Positions 37,188 through 46,475 are shown, numbered from the stretch's first letter. The stretch is 64,000 nucleotides of DNA from Bog-756 sp963845485 (GCA_963845485.1 CAWJSI010000008.1:124001-188000), one strand, 5' to 3'. A program made the numbers and translations. Notes: generated from the letters alone by a model not told the origin.

Positions 37188-38162
37188 TCAGCGACCCGAG
37201 CGGACCGCCACCGGGGCTGGCTGGTCGGCCCGACGGACCCGCCGGACGGGCCGGGGCCAGAGGTGTCGGGTAAGCACCACGTTGGCTTCGGCGGCGTACA
37301 CGGTGATCATGGCCCCGAGGGCGATCCACCAGATGAGGCCGAGGATGGTGGCGAACGTCCCGTAGAGGTTGGAGAGGTGACGCAGCTGATGGCTCACCAG
37401 CTGGGCGCCGGCGAACTGCAAGAGCGTCCACCCCACCCCACCGATGATGGCCCCGGGCCAGACGGCACGCTCCCCCGGCGGCAGGGACACGATGATGGCG
37501 AACGCTCCCCAGTACATGAGGATGTTGACCACCAAAGACAGCACCAGGCCCAGCCAGGCCGAGAAGGTGCCCAGGCGACCGAACGCGCCGAGGCCGGCCA
37601 ACGCTCCGCCGGCGAGAAACCCGAGACCCAGCACCACGAGAAACCCCGCGGCACGAGGGATCCAATGCCAGAAGTCGGGCAGGTCGTCGCGGTGGATGTC
37701 CCAGACCGTGGCCACCATGATCTGTGAGGCACGACTGAGGCGCATCGACCCGTAGAGCAGCCACAGGGTCCCGATCACCAGGGCCAACCCGTTGGAGGTG
37801 GACAGCTGGTGGACGTTCTTCTTCAGGTCCGAGCCCAACACGGGGAACTGGCGCAGGGCCGAGTTGATGATGTCGTCTTGGAGTCCGGGGTGTCCGTGCA
37901 GCACGATGCCCACCAGGGTCAACAACACCAACAGCATGGGGAACACGGCGAGGAAGGCGGCATGGGAGATCTGGGCCGACAGCTGGCCCGCCCGATCGTC
38001 GGAGTACTTACGCACCACGGCACTCGGAACCGCGGTCACCGCTCGGCGCTGTTGGAACCGGTCGACGGTGTCCACGACCCGGGTGGCGCCTTCGGTGACG
38101 CGTACCCAGACCCCCGGAGTCGTTACCGGTTCGGGCGGGTCATCCGCCGACAAGGTGCTCAC
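37188..38162 (-). CDS. YihY/BrkB-family inner-membrane protein
   Basis: About 324 aa with six predicted helices and the YihY signatures: AAFLAVFPMLLVLLTLVG near the first helix, and LYGTFATILGLIWWIALGAMITVYAAEAN near the end. The function is unknown; earlier assignment to ribonuclease BN is incorrect. GTG 38162 overlaps the acyl-CoA ligase stop by 23 bases. The N-terminal 35 residues before the amphipathic segment may be untranslated if a later start is used. Confidence 0.82.
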   Translation of the reverse strand: MSTLSADDPPEPVTTPGVWVRVTEGATRVVDTVDRFQQRRAVTAVPSAVVRKYSDDRAGQLSAQISHAAFLAVFPMLLVLLTLVGIVLHGHPGLQDDIINSALRQFPVLGSDLKKNVHQLSTSNGLALVIGTLWLLYGSMRLSRASQIMVATVWDIHRDDLPDFWHWIPRAAGFLVVLGLGFLAGGALAGLGAFGRLGTFSAWLGLVLSLVVNILMYWGAFAIIVSLPPGERAVWPGAIIGGVGWTLLQFAGAQLVSHQLRHLSNLYGTFATILGLIWWIALGAMITVYAAEANVVLTRHLWPRPVRRVRRADQPAPVAVRSGR

Positions 38163-39858
38163 GACCGTGCTGGGCGAACTCGGCCTGCAGCGACTCCCGG
38201 TCGGACTCGTCGGTGGCGACGTAGTCGAGCGTCGCCCCCTGGCGGCGGAACACCGGGTCGTCACCGGTGCGCCACCACCCCTCGGCGCGGAGCGGGTCCT
38301 TCGTCACCCGACCGCTCGCCGTCTGGGGCAGGGCCCGGGACAGCCGCACGAACGCTGGGACCCACTTCGTCCCGAGGTCCGGTTGGTCGGCGAGGAAGGC
38401 GGTGAAGCGGTCAGCATCGAAGGTCTGGTCGGGGAGCAGTTCCACGGCCGCCATGACCTGGTCACCCGAGCGGGGGTCGGGAACCGAGTACACGGCCACG
38501 GTGGCCGCCGGCTCGTAACGGACCAGGACGCGTTCGATGGGGCCGGCAGTCAGGTTCTCCGAGTCGACCCGCATCCAGTCGCCCCGCCGCCCGGCGAAGT
38601 AGAAGAATCCGTCCTCATCCCGGTAGGCCAGGTCGCCGGTCCAGTACCAGCCGTTCCGGGTCCGGGCTGTGGTGGCCTCGGGATCGCCGTAGTAACCCTC
38701 GAACCCACTGTGGCCGGTGCGGTTCACGATCTCGCCGATGGCCACGGTCCCATTGGCCAGCCGGCCGGACGCGTCGAACTCAGCCGCCGCACACTCGGCC
38801 AGAGTCTCGGGATCGAGGATGGCTACGTCCTCGATCGGGCGGCCGAGTGCACCGACCGGGGTATCGGGCGAGCGGGTGATGGCCACGCCCCCCTCGCTCG
38901 ATCCGTAGCCCTCGGTGAGGACGCAGCCGAAGCGACGCTCGAAGGCGGCGAGATCGGCCAGCGACGCCTCGGTACCGAAGCCCCGACGGAGCGTGGTGTC
39001 GGCGTCGTCATCGGCGGGCTCGGTGGCGAGTACATAGGCCAGTGCCTTCCCCACGTAGGTGAAGGTGGTGGCACCGAAGCGCCGGATATCTGCGCCGAAT
39101 CCCGAGGCCGAGAACCGGCGGGCCAGGGCCACGGTCGCACCAACGACCATCGACGGGGCCCACAGGGCCATGAGGGCGTTGCCGTGGAAGAGCGGCATGG
39201 TGCAGTAGGCCACGTCCTCCCGCACGAAGCCGTAGCCGGCCGCGGCCCTGCCTCCGATGGTGGCCAGCCTTCCCTGGGTGCAGCGCACCGCCTTCGGATC
39301 CCCGGTGGTCCCTGACGTGAACAACAGCAGATACAGGTCCTCGGGATGTGGTGCTGCGGACCTCACGATGGCTCGGGGGTCGGCACCCCGATGGGCGTCC
39401 AGCAGCGCAGTGAACCCGGGAAGGTCGATGCGGACAACCTGTTCTGGGGCCATACCGAGGTCCAGTCCGTCGAGCAGGGTGGCCCCTCCGGCGTCGGTGA
39501 CCACCACGCGGCAGTCGGTCCGCCTGATGTCGCCGGCCAGGGCCTCCCCCCGCCGGGTGGCGTTGATCCCGACCACGACGGCACCGGCCAGAGCCGCCCC
39601 TCCCAGCCAGAAGAGGTACTCGGGGAGATTCCCGAGGAGCACGCCGATGTGCAAGGGAGCGGCGACATCATCGGGGTGGTCGCTCTGGTCGAGCGAACCG
39701 ATGAGGGAGGCCCGCTCGGCGCTCTCGGCCACTACCTGACGCCAGGTCCACGACTGGTCCTCGAAGAGCAGCCCGGTGTGGTCGTCCTCGGCCCGCCCGA
39801 TCAACAGGTCGGCCATCGAGGGTCCGGCTGCGTCGGTGTCCGTCGCCTTCGTAGTCAC
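38140..39858 (-). CDS. AMP-forming long/very-long-chain acyl-CoA synthetase
   Basis: 572-aa ANL enzyme starting at GTG 39858 (GTGA overlap with the thioesterase stop). LFTSGTTGDPKAV is the P-loop and GYGSSEGG the adenine site. GWYWTGDLAYRDEDGFFYFAGRRGDWMRVDSENL spans the hinge and CoA-binding region, quoted here only as its key Asp/Arg-containing stretch. The C-terminal Lys lies in TASGRVTKDPL. YRDEDGFFYFAGR-D-MRVDSEN is characteristic of the FadD17/FATP-like group. Coupled to an acyl-CoA thioesterase, it probably controls an acyl-CoA pool. Confidence 0.87.
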   Translation of the reverse strand: MTTKATDTDAAGPSMADLLIGRAEDDHTGLLFEDQSWTWRQVVAESAERASLIGSLDQSDHPDDVAAPLHIGVLLGNLPEYLFWLGGAALAGAVVVGINATRRGEALAGDIRRTDCRVVVTDAGGATLLDGLDLGMAPEQVVRIDLPGFTALLDAHRGADPRAIVRSAAPHPEDLYLLLFTSGTTGDPKAVRCTQGRLATIGGRAAAGYGFVREDVAYCTMPLFHGNALMALWAPSMVVGATVALARRFSASGFGADIRRFGATTFTYVGKALAYVLATEPADDDADTTLRRGFGTEASLADLAAFERRFGCVLTEGYGSSEGGVAITRSPDTPVGALGRPIEDVAILDPETLAECAAAEFDASGRLANGTVAIGEIVNRTGHSGFEGYYGDPEATTARTRNGWYWTGDLAYRDEDGFFYFAGRRGDWMRVDSENLTAGPIERVLVRYEPAATVAVYSVPDPRSGDQVMAAVELLPDQTFDADRFTAFLADQPDLGTKWVPAFVRLSRALPQTASGRVTKDPLRAEGWWRTGDDPVFRRQGATLDYVATDESDRESLQAEFAQHGREHLVGG

Positions 39859-40670
39859 CGTGCCACCTCGACCACCAGGTTCTGGATGGCCCGGCCGATC
39901 CGGCCCTCCTCGTCCCAGAGCGCCGACTCCGCCGCCCCCACTCCCGGCGGCCCGAACCGGGTGCGGGCGTCGAGGCACACCCACTCGCCGACCGGTGGAC
40001 GGTGAACGGAGACGGTCAGGTCGGGGTTGATGAACAAGTGGTCCGACCCGAAGGGGAGCTCGGCGCCCACGCCGTTCCCGAAGTCGGCGGCCGCACCGAC
40101 GCGCTGCCACGGGGAGGGATGCTCGCCCAACACCACGGGGACCTCGAGCCGGATCCACACGGTGGCCGGACCCGGCTGCTCGAAGGCACCGGCCACATAG
40201 CGCATAGCCACGCCGTGGCTGTGGAAGGCGCGGGGCTCGCCGGGGATCGGTGGCCTCGCCTTCCCGCCGGCAGGACCGGGTGGCGCTTCGTCCTCGGGAA
40301 CGGTCGGGGTGAGCGGTGCCTCGTCTCGGGTGGTCCGGATCCGCAACGCCCTCGACCAGGCCACCTCCAACCCGTCCGCCTCGACCACGGTGTCGATCAG
40401 CTGGACCTTCCGCCCCGGCCGCACCACGGCACTGGAGACTCGGAGCGGAGCAACCGGTACGGGACGCAGCAGCTCGAGGGTGATGCGGCTCAGCTGGAGG
40501 TCCTCGTCGCCGGCCACGGACTCGGCTGCCCGGGCCGCCAGTGCGGCCACCGGTCCCCCGTGGAGGGCGTTCGGTGACCAGGGTCCCCGGGTGTACCCGG
40601 TCGGCATGAAGCGCTCGCCGTCCGGAACGAACAGGGCGGCCGCGTCGGCGACGGCAGCGGAGTCGGTCAC
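39855..40670 (-). CDS. Acyl-CoA thioesterase-like protein (TesB-like double hotdog)
   Basis: 271-aa protein from GTG 40670. GPWSPNALHGGPVAALAARAAE contains the hotdog-fold HGGP turn and LELLRPVPVAPLRVSSAVVRPGRKVQLIDT the following strands (each given as the recognisable motif, split by a short loop). The second half (DHLFINPDLTVSVHRPPVGEWVCLDART) repeats the fold. Members hydrolyse acyl-CoA. It is co-translated with the downstream acyl-CoA ligase, an opposing activity. An upstream in-frame extension of 15 residues is possible but lacks similarity. Confidence 0.82.
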   Translation of the reverse strand: MTDSAAVADAAALFVPDGERFMPTGYTRGPWSPNALHGGPVAALAARAAESVAGDEDLQLSRITLELLRPVPVAPLRVSSAVVRPGRKVQLIDTVVEADGLEVAWSRALRIRTTRDEAPLTPTVPEDEAPPGPAGGKARPPIPGEPRAFHSHGVAMRYVAGAFEQPGPATVWIRLEVPVVLGEHPSPWQRVGAAADFGNGVGAELPFGSDHLFINPDLTVSVHRPPVGEWVCLDARTRFGPPGVGAAESALWDEEGRIGRAIQNLVVEVAR

Positions 40671-40807
40671 GGCGCCGAGGCTACAGTGCGTCCGCCGCCC
40701 AGCCTCGCCTACCATCAGGGCCAGACCGCGCCCACCACCGTGCCCACTGACATGGACAGCGCACCGGGACCGGCCACCAACGGAGTAGCAAACGAACGGG
40801 GAGAACC

Positions 40808-41191
40808 ATGGGATCAGGGACAGCAGCCATCGACATCAACGCCTCCGCCGACGACGTGTGGAAGGTGGCGGGTGATTTCGGGGGCATCGGTTCGTGGATG
40901 CCGGGCATCGAGTCGTGCCAGGTGGAGGGCGAGAACCGCATCCTGACCATGCTCGGGATGACCATCACGGAAGGGCTGGTCGGCCGAGACGATGCGGCCC
41001 GATCCATCACCTACACCATCGTCGACGGCGCACCCGTCGAGAGCCACGAAGCCACCATCACGGTCACCCCCACCGGGGAGACCTCGCATGTCACCTGGGC
41101 CGTCGAGGCCCAGCCCGACGACATGGCCGACCTGATGGTCGGCCTCTACCAGCAGGCCCTCGATGCCCTGAAGGCCCACGTCGAGGGATGA
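40808..41191 (+). CDS. SRPBCC-family protein (PYR/polyketide-cyclase-like)
   Basis: 127-aa START/SRPBCC fold with the usual opening IDINASADDVWKVAGDFGGIGSWMPGIE, a helix-grip pocket for hydrophobic ligands. GGGGAGAA precedes ATG 40808. Its stop overlaps the next SRPBCC gene (ATGA). The ligand and role are unknown; family members include polyketide cyclases and lipid-binding proteins. Confidence 0.82.
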   Translation: MGSGTAAIDINASADDVWKVAGDFGGIGSWMPGIESCQVEGENRILTMLGMTITEGLVGRDDAARSITYTIVDGAPVESHEATITVTPTGETSHVTWAVEAQPDDMADLMVGLYQQALDALKAHVEG

Positions 41192-41673
41192 CCGTCCCGG
41201 ACGCCTCCCGGTCCGTCGGACCGCGGGGGCGTTGGTCCGTCGAGGCCCGGGCCCGCTCGTCGGCGCCGGTGGAGGAGGTCTGGCCCCTCATCGGTGAGGC
41301 CGACCGGTGGAAGGAGTGGTCGTTCCTCGACCGCACCGGACGCGTGGAGGACGGCGTACCGGTGCCCGACGGAGTGGGTGCCCTTCGCCGCTTCACCAGC
41401 CACGGCATCGGCTCGACCGAGGAGGTGGTGGCCTACGAGCCGCCCCATCATCTCGGCTACGCCATCGTGAAGGGGTTTCCCGTCCGCCACTACCGCGCTG
41501 ACGTGCACTGTTCACGCGACGGCGCCGGGACCCTCATCACCTGGTCGGCCACGTTCGACGAGAAGTTCCCGGGCACGGGCCGCCTGATGGTGGTGGTGCT
41601 CACCCGGTTGCTCAACCGGTTCGCCACCTCGGCAGCCCGCTTTGCCGAGCAGCATCACGTTCCAGCCGACTGA
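41188..41673 (+). CDS. Second SRPBCC-family protein
   Basis: 161-aa SRPBCC protein starting at ATG 41188 in the stop of its neighbour. ARARSSAPVEEVWPLIGEADRWKEWS is the fold's first strand and helix, and YEPPHHLGYAIVKGFPVRHY the central sheet. The pair of tandem, co-translated SRPBCC genes may form a heterodimer or act sequentially (inference). Its last 19 bases overlap the convergent methyltransferase gene. Confidence 0.8.
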   Translation: MTVPDASRSVGPRGRWSVEARARSSAPVEEVWPLIGEADRWKEWSFLDRTGRVEDGVPVPDGVGALRRFTSHGIGSTEEVVAYEPPHHLGYAIVKGFPVRHYRADVHCSRDGAGTLITWSATFDEKFPGTGRLMVVVLTRLLNRFATSAARFAEQHHVPAD

Positions 41674-42413
41674 CCACCACCACGCCGTCCAGCCAGCCGC
41701 AGCCGGTAGACGATGAACCACGGAATGCCCACCACCTGGCCCAGGTCGTCGGGAAACCGCTCAAGAGCTTCGGCCGAGGGCTGGGCTTCCGCCACCCGCT
41801 CGATGACGAAGCCGGCGTCGGCGAAGTCGTCGACGTCGGCCGACAGGGGCCGCTTCCAGAAATGCTGGGTCACCGTGACGTCGCCTTTGGTCCAGGTGTC
41901 GCTGACCAGCTCGGTATCGAAGTAGCCGCCCTGCTCACCGGGGAGCTGCGGCCCGAAGGGATGGTGGAGCGAGACCACCAACCACCCCCCGGGGCGGAGC
42001 ACGGTGGCGAACGAGTGCAGGGCCACCCGCCAGTCCCGGAGGTAGTGGAGGACGAGCGAGCAGGTGATCCCGTCGATGCTTCCAGGCTCGAGGTCGAGCG
42101 GCTCGCCCAAGTCCGCCACGAAGAAGGTGGCTCGTTCGGGGCACCGCAGGCGGGCCTCGGCCACCATGGCCGGACTGAGGTCCACCCCGACCACCTCGGC
42201 CCCTTCGGCCGTGAGCCACTGGCACTGGGCCCCTGAGCCGCACCCGGCGTCGAGCACATTCGCTCCCGTCAACGGCCGAGGCACCAGCGACTGCAGGGCC
42301 GGGCGCTCGAGCCACCCGTTGAACGGACCGTCGTCGGTCGTCGAGGACCACACCGGGGCCAGCCGGTCGTAGGCCTCACGGGTGCGGTCCCGCTCCGAAG
42401 CATCGTCTTCCAC
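41655..42413 (-). CDS. SAM-dependent class I methyltransferase
   Basis: 252 aa from GTG 42413 (GGACGGG lies about seven bases upstream); upstream TTG/ATG frames would run into the promoter of the divergent ArsR gene. Motif I is VLDAGCGSGAQCQWL, motif II ends VVGVDLSPAMV, and LRPGGWLVVSLHHPF is post-motif III. The N-terminal YDRLAPVWSSTTDDGPFNGWLERPAL resembles small-molecule methyltransferases of the Methyltransf_11 group. Substrate unknown. Confidence 0.82.
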   Translation of the reverse strand: MEDDASERDRTREAYDRLAPVWSSTTDDGPFNGWLERPALQSLVPRPLTGANVLDAGCGSGAQCQWLTAEGAEVVGVDLSPAMVAEARLRCPERATFFVADLGEPLDLEPGSIDGITCSLVLHYLRDWRVALHSFATVLRPGGWLVVSLHHPFGPQLPGEQGGYFDTELVSDTWTKGDVTVTQHFWKRPLSADVDDFADAGFVIERVAEAQPSAEALERFPDDLGQVVGIPWFIVYRLRLAGRRGGGQSAGT

Positions 42414-42471
42414 CCCGGACCCGTCCACCGACGTGTTCCTACCACCGCACCGGTCCGTGGCGGTGCTCCCC

Positions 42472-42524
42472 TTGACAGCTCCGGTGGATCTGGACATAAT
42501 CAACTTATTCGTTAAACAACGGAT
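42472..42524 (+). promoter_or_regulatory. Near-consensus promoter and operator of the ArsR/AHSA1 operon
   Basis: TTGACA (42472-42477), a 17-base spacer and CATAAT (42495-42500) form the best sigma-70-type promoter in the window. Over the predicted start point lies an inverted repeat ATTCGTT-AAAC-AACGGAT (42507-42524; six of seven positions match), a likely autorepression site. It abuts the ATG at 42525, leaving no room for a normal ribosome-binding site. Confidence 0.7.
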
Positions 42525-42986
42525 ATGTTAAATATGCAGACCATCGACCCACTCAGCACCACATTCGCCGCTCTGGCCGATCCGACCCGCAGGGCCATCC
42601 TGAGTCGCCTGACCACCGGCGAGGCCACGGTGAACGAGCTGTCGGCCCCGTTCGACGTCAGCCTGCAGGCCATCTCGAGACACCTGAAGGTGCTGGAGCG
42701 AGCCGGCCTCATCACTCGTCGCCGAGATGCTCAGTTCCGCCCCTGCCGGTTCGAAGCCGAGCCACTGGACAACGCGGTGGAGTGGATCGAGCGGCACCGG
42801 AAGGTCTGGGGGGAGCGGTTCGACCAGCTCGAAGCGCACCTGGTGGATCTCCAACGCCGTGCCCCCCGCCCGAATGGACCGCCGTCCGAATCCGACGCGG
42901 ACGGATCGACCGACGCCGGCACCGGACAGCAGAACGACCTGTCGCACGAACCCACGAGCCATGAACCAACCAAGGAGCAACCGTGA
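42525..42986 (+). CDS. ArsR-family winged-helix regulator (SRPBCC-associated)
   Basis: 153-aa regulator. FAALADPTRRAILSRLTTGEATVNELSAPFDVSLQAISRHLKVLERAGLI shows the ArsR fold with the recognition helix SLQAISRHLKVL. No metal-binding Cys motif is present, so it is of the SdpR-like non-metal class often paired with AHSA1 genes. ATG 42525 or ATG 42534 could start it; translation may be leaderless given the promoter position. A disordered tail of about 45 residues ends at the AHSA1 start. Confidence 0.87.
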   Translation: MLNMQTIDPLSTTFAALADPTRRAILSRLTTGEATVNELSAPFDVSLQAISRHLKVLERAGLITRRRDAQFRPCRFEAEPLDNAVEWIERHRKVWGERFDQLEAHLVDLQRRAPRPNGPPSESDADGSTDAGTGQQNDLSHEPTSHEPTKEQP

Positions 42987-43438
42987 TGACCACTGCCGCC
43001 GATCCGAATCTGGGTGAACTCACCTACGTACGAACCTGGAATGCACCCCGAGAGTTGGTGTTCGAGTGCCTCACCACTCCCGAGCACCTCACGCACTTCT
43101 GGGGTCCGATCGGGGTGAGTACGCCCATCGAGAACATCACCGTCGACCTCCGACCCGGTGGTGTCTTCGAGACCATCATGGTCAACGATGCCGACGGTGC
43201 CGAGTACCCGTCACGGGGTGTCTTCGTCGAGGTCGATCCACCCGAGAAGCTGGTCTGGAGCGAGAAGGACGTGGAGGGCGGGATGACCACCTCCATCGTG
43301 TTCAAGGATCTGGGCGACGGACGGTGCGAGACGACCACCCACCAGACCAACGTGCCCGAGATGTTCCGGTCGCCCGAGGCCCAGGCCGGCATGCAGTCCA
43401 GCTTCGACAAGATGGATGCCTACCTGGCCACCATCTGA
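42986..43438 (+). CDS. AHSA1-type SRPBCC protein
   Basis: About 150-aa AHSA1/START-like protein: YVRTWNAPRELVFECLTTPEHLTHFWGP is the family opening and VDPPEKLVWSEK the central strand. Start GTG 42983 or ATG 42986; AGGAG at 42973-42977 suits the ATG (eight bases), which overlaps the regulator's stop. The ArsR plus AHSA1 pair is a common stress-related operon; its ligand is unknown. Confidence 0.87.
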   Translation: MTTAADPNLGELTYVRTWNAPRELVFECLTTPEHLTHFWGPIGVSTPIENITVDLRPGGVFETIMVNDADGAEYPSRGVFVEVDPPEKLVWSEKDVEGGMTTSIVFKDLGDGRCETTTHQTNVPEMFRSPEAQAGMQSSFDKMDAYLATI

Positions 43439-43505
43439 ATCAACCGGCTCCGCCGGGGCCCGACGCGACGAGTGAGCCCTGGCGGACCCGCCAAGCCGTG
43501 GGGGG

Positions 43506-44879
43506 TCAGCCGAGCGAGTGACTGAGCCTCCGGGCTCGAGTCTCCACCTCGTCACGCGCCCGCTCGACGTCCACGGTGAGGCACTCCCCCCCACGCACGA
43601 CGGGCACCCCAGCCACCCACACATCGGTGACCAGCCGGCTGGAGGCGGACCAGACCAGGTGCTCGATCATCCGGTCGTCCTCACTGTCACCGTCCAGCAT
43701 GGGGACGAAGGCCGGGTCGTCGAGCCGGACGGCCACCATGTCGGCCCGACTGCCGGGGGCCAGCACGCCGAGGTCCGGTCGGCCGAGGGCCCGACCCGAA
43801 CCCCTCGTCGCCAGGTCCAGGGCCGTGGCCGAGGGCAGGGCGGCGGCATCCTCCTCCCGGATCCGGGAGAGCATGGCCGCCAGTCGGACCTCCTCCCAGA
43901 GATCGAGATCGTTGTTGGAAGCCGGGCCGTCGGTGCCCAGGCCCACCCGGATGCCGTGGGCCAACAGATCCACCAGTGGTGCCACTCCCGAGGCCAACTT
44001 GGCGTTGCTCTGCGGGCAGTGGGCCACGGCGACATCGAAGGCCCGGTAGCACTCGATGTCGGCCGGGGACAGCCAGATGCTGTGGGCGGCCAAGACCCGC
44101 CCGCCCAGCACACCCTCTCGAGCCAGGACAGCAGGAGTCGAGTCACCGTGCTGGTCGGCGAACCGGCGACACTCCTCTTCGGTCTCGGCCAGATGGATAT
44201 GGAAGAGCGCACCGAGCTGCCGGGCCGCCTCGGCGATGTGGACGAGTCCCGGCAAGGGCACCGTATAGGCGGCGTGAGGGGCGAAGCCGACCTCCAGCCG
44301 GCCGGACTCACCGTGTCTGCGGGAGTGGAAGTCGGCGATTTCGTCGGTGCGAGAGACCCACCAGTGCTCCCCTCCGCTCTGTCCGGGGAGCTGGAGCACC
44401 CCCGGCGTGATCACGGCCCGGGCGCCGGCGTCGATCACGGCGTCGGCCAGGGCGTCCTCGAAGAAGTAGGCCTCACAGGTCGTCGTGACCCCGAAGCGCA
44501 GGAGCTCGGCCTCAGCCAGCGTCATCCCCCAGTAGACGTCGTCCTCGGTCAGGTGGGCCTCCTGAGGCCAGAGGACCTCATTGAGCCACCGATGGAGGGC
44601 CAGGTTCTGCCCCGAGCCGCGGAACAGCGTCATGGGCGAGTGGCAGTGGGCGTTGACGAGACCGGGCAGGAGCACACCGTCCACCCGGACCTCAGCCACC
44701 GTCCCACCCAGGCTCGAAGGCGACTGACCGACATGGGTCACGGTGTCGCCAGCTACCTCGACCACACCAGGGCGGAGTACGGTGCCCGGCCGGTCACAGG
44801 GCACCAGGGCGTCGGCCACGTAGCGAACCGGCTGCGTCCCCGCCGGGCTGGGTCGGGACCGACCGGACCGCTCACTCAC
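43506..44879 (-). CDS. Amidohydrolase (MtaD/SAH-deaminase/AtzA-like)
   Basis: 457-aa metal-dependent hydrolase. The metal-binding motif is NAHCHSPMTLFRG, HIHLAETEEE carries the next His and Glu, AHSIWLSPADIE another His, and GLGTDGPASNNDLDLWEE the catalytic Asp. This layout fits the cytosine/SAH/5-methylthioadenosine deaminase group. GTG 44879 overlaps the rpiB stop as GTGA. Deamination of a purine nucleoside derivative is likely; the true substrate is not deducible. Confidence 0.88.
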   Translation of the reverse strand: MSERSGRSRPSPAGTQPVRYVADALVPCDRPGTVLRPGVVEVAGDTVTHVGQSPSSLGGTVAEVRVDGVLLPGLVNAHCHSPMTLFRGSGQNLALHRWLNEVLWPQEAHLTEDDVYWGMTLAEAELLRFGVTTTCEAYFFEDALADAVIDAGARAVITPGVLQLPGQSGGEHWWVSRTDEIADFHSRRHGESGRLEVGFAPHAAYTVPLPGLVHIAEAARQLGALFHIHLAETEEECRRFADQHGDSTPAVLAREGVLGGRVLAAHSIWLSPADIECYRAFDVAVAHCPQSNAKLASGVAPLVDLLAHGIRVGLGTDGPASNNDLDLWEEVRLAAMLSRIREEDAAALPSATALDLATRGSGRALGRPDLGVLAPGSRADMVAVRLDDPAFVPMLDGDSEDDRMIEHLVWSASSRLVTDVWVAGVPVVRGGECLTVDVERARDEVETRARRLSHSLG

Positions 44880-45361
44880 GTCGGTGAGGGACCAGCGCCC
44901 CCCGCCGAGCTGCGGGCGGCCTCCTCGGTCTCGATGGCCGCCAGCTCCTCGATGCGGGCCACGTGCCGGCCGCCCTCGAACTCGGTGGCGAGGAACACGT
45001 CGAGGATGTCGAAGGTCAGCTCGGTGGCCACGATGCGTGCCCCGACGGACAGCACGTTGGCGTCGTTGTGCTTCCGGGCCAGGCGGGCGGTGTACTCGTC
45101 GTGGCAGAGGGCGGCGCGGGCCCCGTGGACCTTGTTGGCGGCGATGGCCTCGCCCTGGCCGCTCCCCCCGATGACCATGCCCAGGTCGGCGTGGCCTCCC
45201 ACCACCCGTCGGGCCACCTGGGCGCAGATGGGCGGGTAGTCCACGGGCTCTGTCGAGAACGTCCCCACGTCCTCCACCTCGTGGCCGGACTCACCGAGGT
45301 GGCGAACCACCGCCTGTTTCAGCACGAATCCGGCATGGTCTGAACCGATCACCAGGCGCAT
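44876..45361 (-). CDS. rpiB: Ribose-5-phosphate isomerase B
   Basis: Interconverts ribose 5-phosphate and ribulose 5-phosphate in the pentose-phosphate pathway. The 161-aa protein begins MRLVIGSDHAGFVLK. GGSGQGEAIAANK places Glu71 where proteobacterial enzymes have a catalytic Cys nearby, matching the actinobacterial subclass described for Mycobacterium, in which Glu is the base. HDEYTARLARKHNDANVL completes the site. A C-terminal tail of about 15 residues is low-complexity. It is co-translated with the amidohydrolase, hinting at nucleoside/pentose salvage (inference). Confidence 0.94.
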   Translation of the reverse strand: MRLVIGSDHAGFVLKQAVVRHLGESGHEVEDVGTFSTEPVDYPPICAQVARRVVGGHADLGMVIGGSGQGEAIAANKVHGARAALCHDEYTARLARKHNDANVLSVGARIVATELTFDILDVFLATEFEGGRHVARIEELAAIETEEAARSSAGGAGPSPT

Positions 45362-45407
45362 GCCCTCACCCTACCGGGACCGATGATCTGCCTTCGGCCC
45401 GCTCGGG

Positions 45408-46475
45408 TCAGTCCGACCAGACGAAGGTGGCGGCCCGCTCGGGCTTCACGTAGCCCGCGTCGACGAACCAGTGAGCAGCGCGGGTCAGCGCCTCGGTGGC
45501 CGGACGTGAGGTATAGCCCAGCTCGACTCGGGCCCTTCGGTCGTCGAAGGACATGTGGGTGGTCGACATCTTGGCTGCCTCGAGTGGGATGGTCGGCTCG
45601 CGACCGAGGAGGCGACCCTCGATGAGACCGGAGACATGGGCGGCCATGAGGGCAAAGCTTCCGGGGAACTCCCGGGTGGCCGCGGTGACGCCGGTGGCCT
45701 CGGCCAGAGCCAGCAGCACCTGGCGCAGGGTGAGGTTCTCGCCGCCGAGGATGTAGCTCCTCCCCACACTCCCCCGCTCGGCGGCCAGGACATGGCCGTG
45801 GGCCACGTCCTCCACGTCGACGATGTTCAACGTGGTGTCGACGTAGCCGGGGAAGCGGCCGTTCAGGATCTCGAGCACCGTACGGCCGGTGGGGGTCGGA
45901 CCGCGGTCTCGGGGCCCGACCGGGGTGGTCGGCTGCACCAGTACCACCGGTAGTCCTGCCGCTCCGGCCCGGAGCACCTCGTGTTCGGCCACGTACTTGG
46001 ACTGCTTGTAGCCGCCGAAGAGGTGGTCGATGTGCGCGTAGGAGGTCTCGTCGACCGGGTCCTCGGTGGTGGCGCCGTGCAGCCCGAGGGTCCCGACCGT
46101 CGAGGTGTACACCAGGCGTTCACAGCCGGCGGCACCGGCTGCGTCCAGTACCCGGCGGGTGCCGTTGACGTTGATGTCGTAGAAGTCCTCGGGATTCTTG
46201 GCCCAGAACCGGTAGAGCGCGGCGATGTGGAAGACCATCCGACAGCCGTCGACGGCCTTGGTCACGGCGTCGGCGTCGCGCAGGTCGCCGGTCACCACGT
46301 CCACGTCGAGATCGTCGAGATTGGTGGTGGCCCCGCCCGGCTCGACCAGCGCCACCACCCTGGCCCCTCGCTCGGACAGCTCCCGGGCCACCGACGACCC
46401 GATGAATCCGGCCGCGCCGGTGACCAGCACCCGGTCGCCGGACTCGATGGTGGACCCTCCAGTCGATGCGGTCAC
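45408..46475 (-). CDS. hpnA: HpnA-like NAD-dependent epimerase/dehydratase
   Basis: 355-aa extended SDR resembling the hopanoid-associated sugar epimerase HpnA. LVTGAAGFIGSSVARELSERG binds NAD+; Tyr-x-x-x-Lys is in GGYKQSKYVAE. The segments PTTPVGPRDRGPTPTGRT and ERGSVGRSYILGGENLTL are close to HpnA's, as is the C-terminal RARVELGYTSRP. GTG 46475 overlaps the stop of the aminotransferase gene, an HpnO candidate. The symbol is by similarity recognised by eye; no squalene-hopene cyclase is in the window. Confidence 0.75.
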   Translation of the reverse strand: MTASTGGSTIESGDRVLVTGAAGFIGSSVARELSERGARVVALVEPGGATTNLDDLDVDVVTGDLRDADAVTKAVDGCRMVFHIAALYRFWAKNPEDFYDINVNGTRRVLDAAGAAGCERLVYTSTVGTLGLHGATTEDPVDETSYAHIDHLFGGYKQSKYVAEHEVLRAGAAGLPVVLVQPTTPVGPRDRGPTPTGRTVLEILNGRFPGYVDTTLNIVDVEDVAHGHVLAAERGSVGRSYILGGENLTLRQVLLALAEATGVTAATREFPGSFALMAAHVSGLIEGRLLGREPTIPLEAAKMSTTHMSFDDRRARVELGYTSRPATEALTRAAHWFVDAGYVKPERAATFVWSD

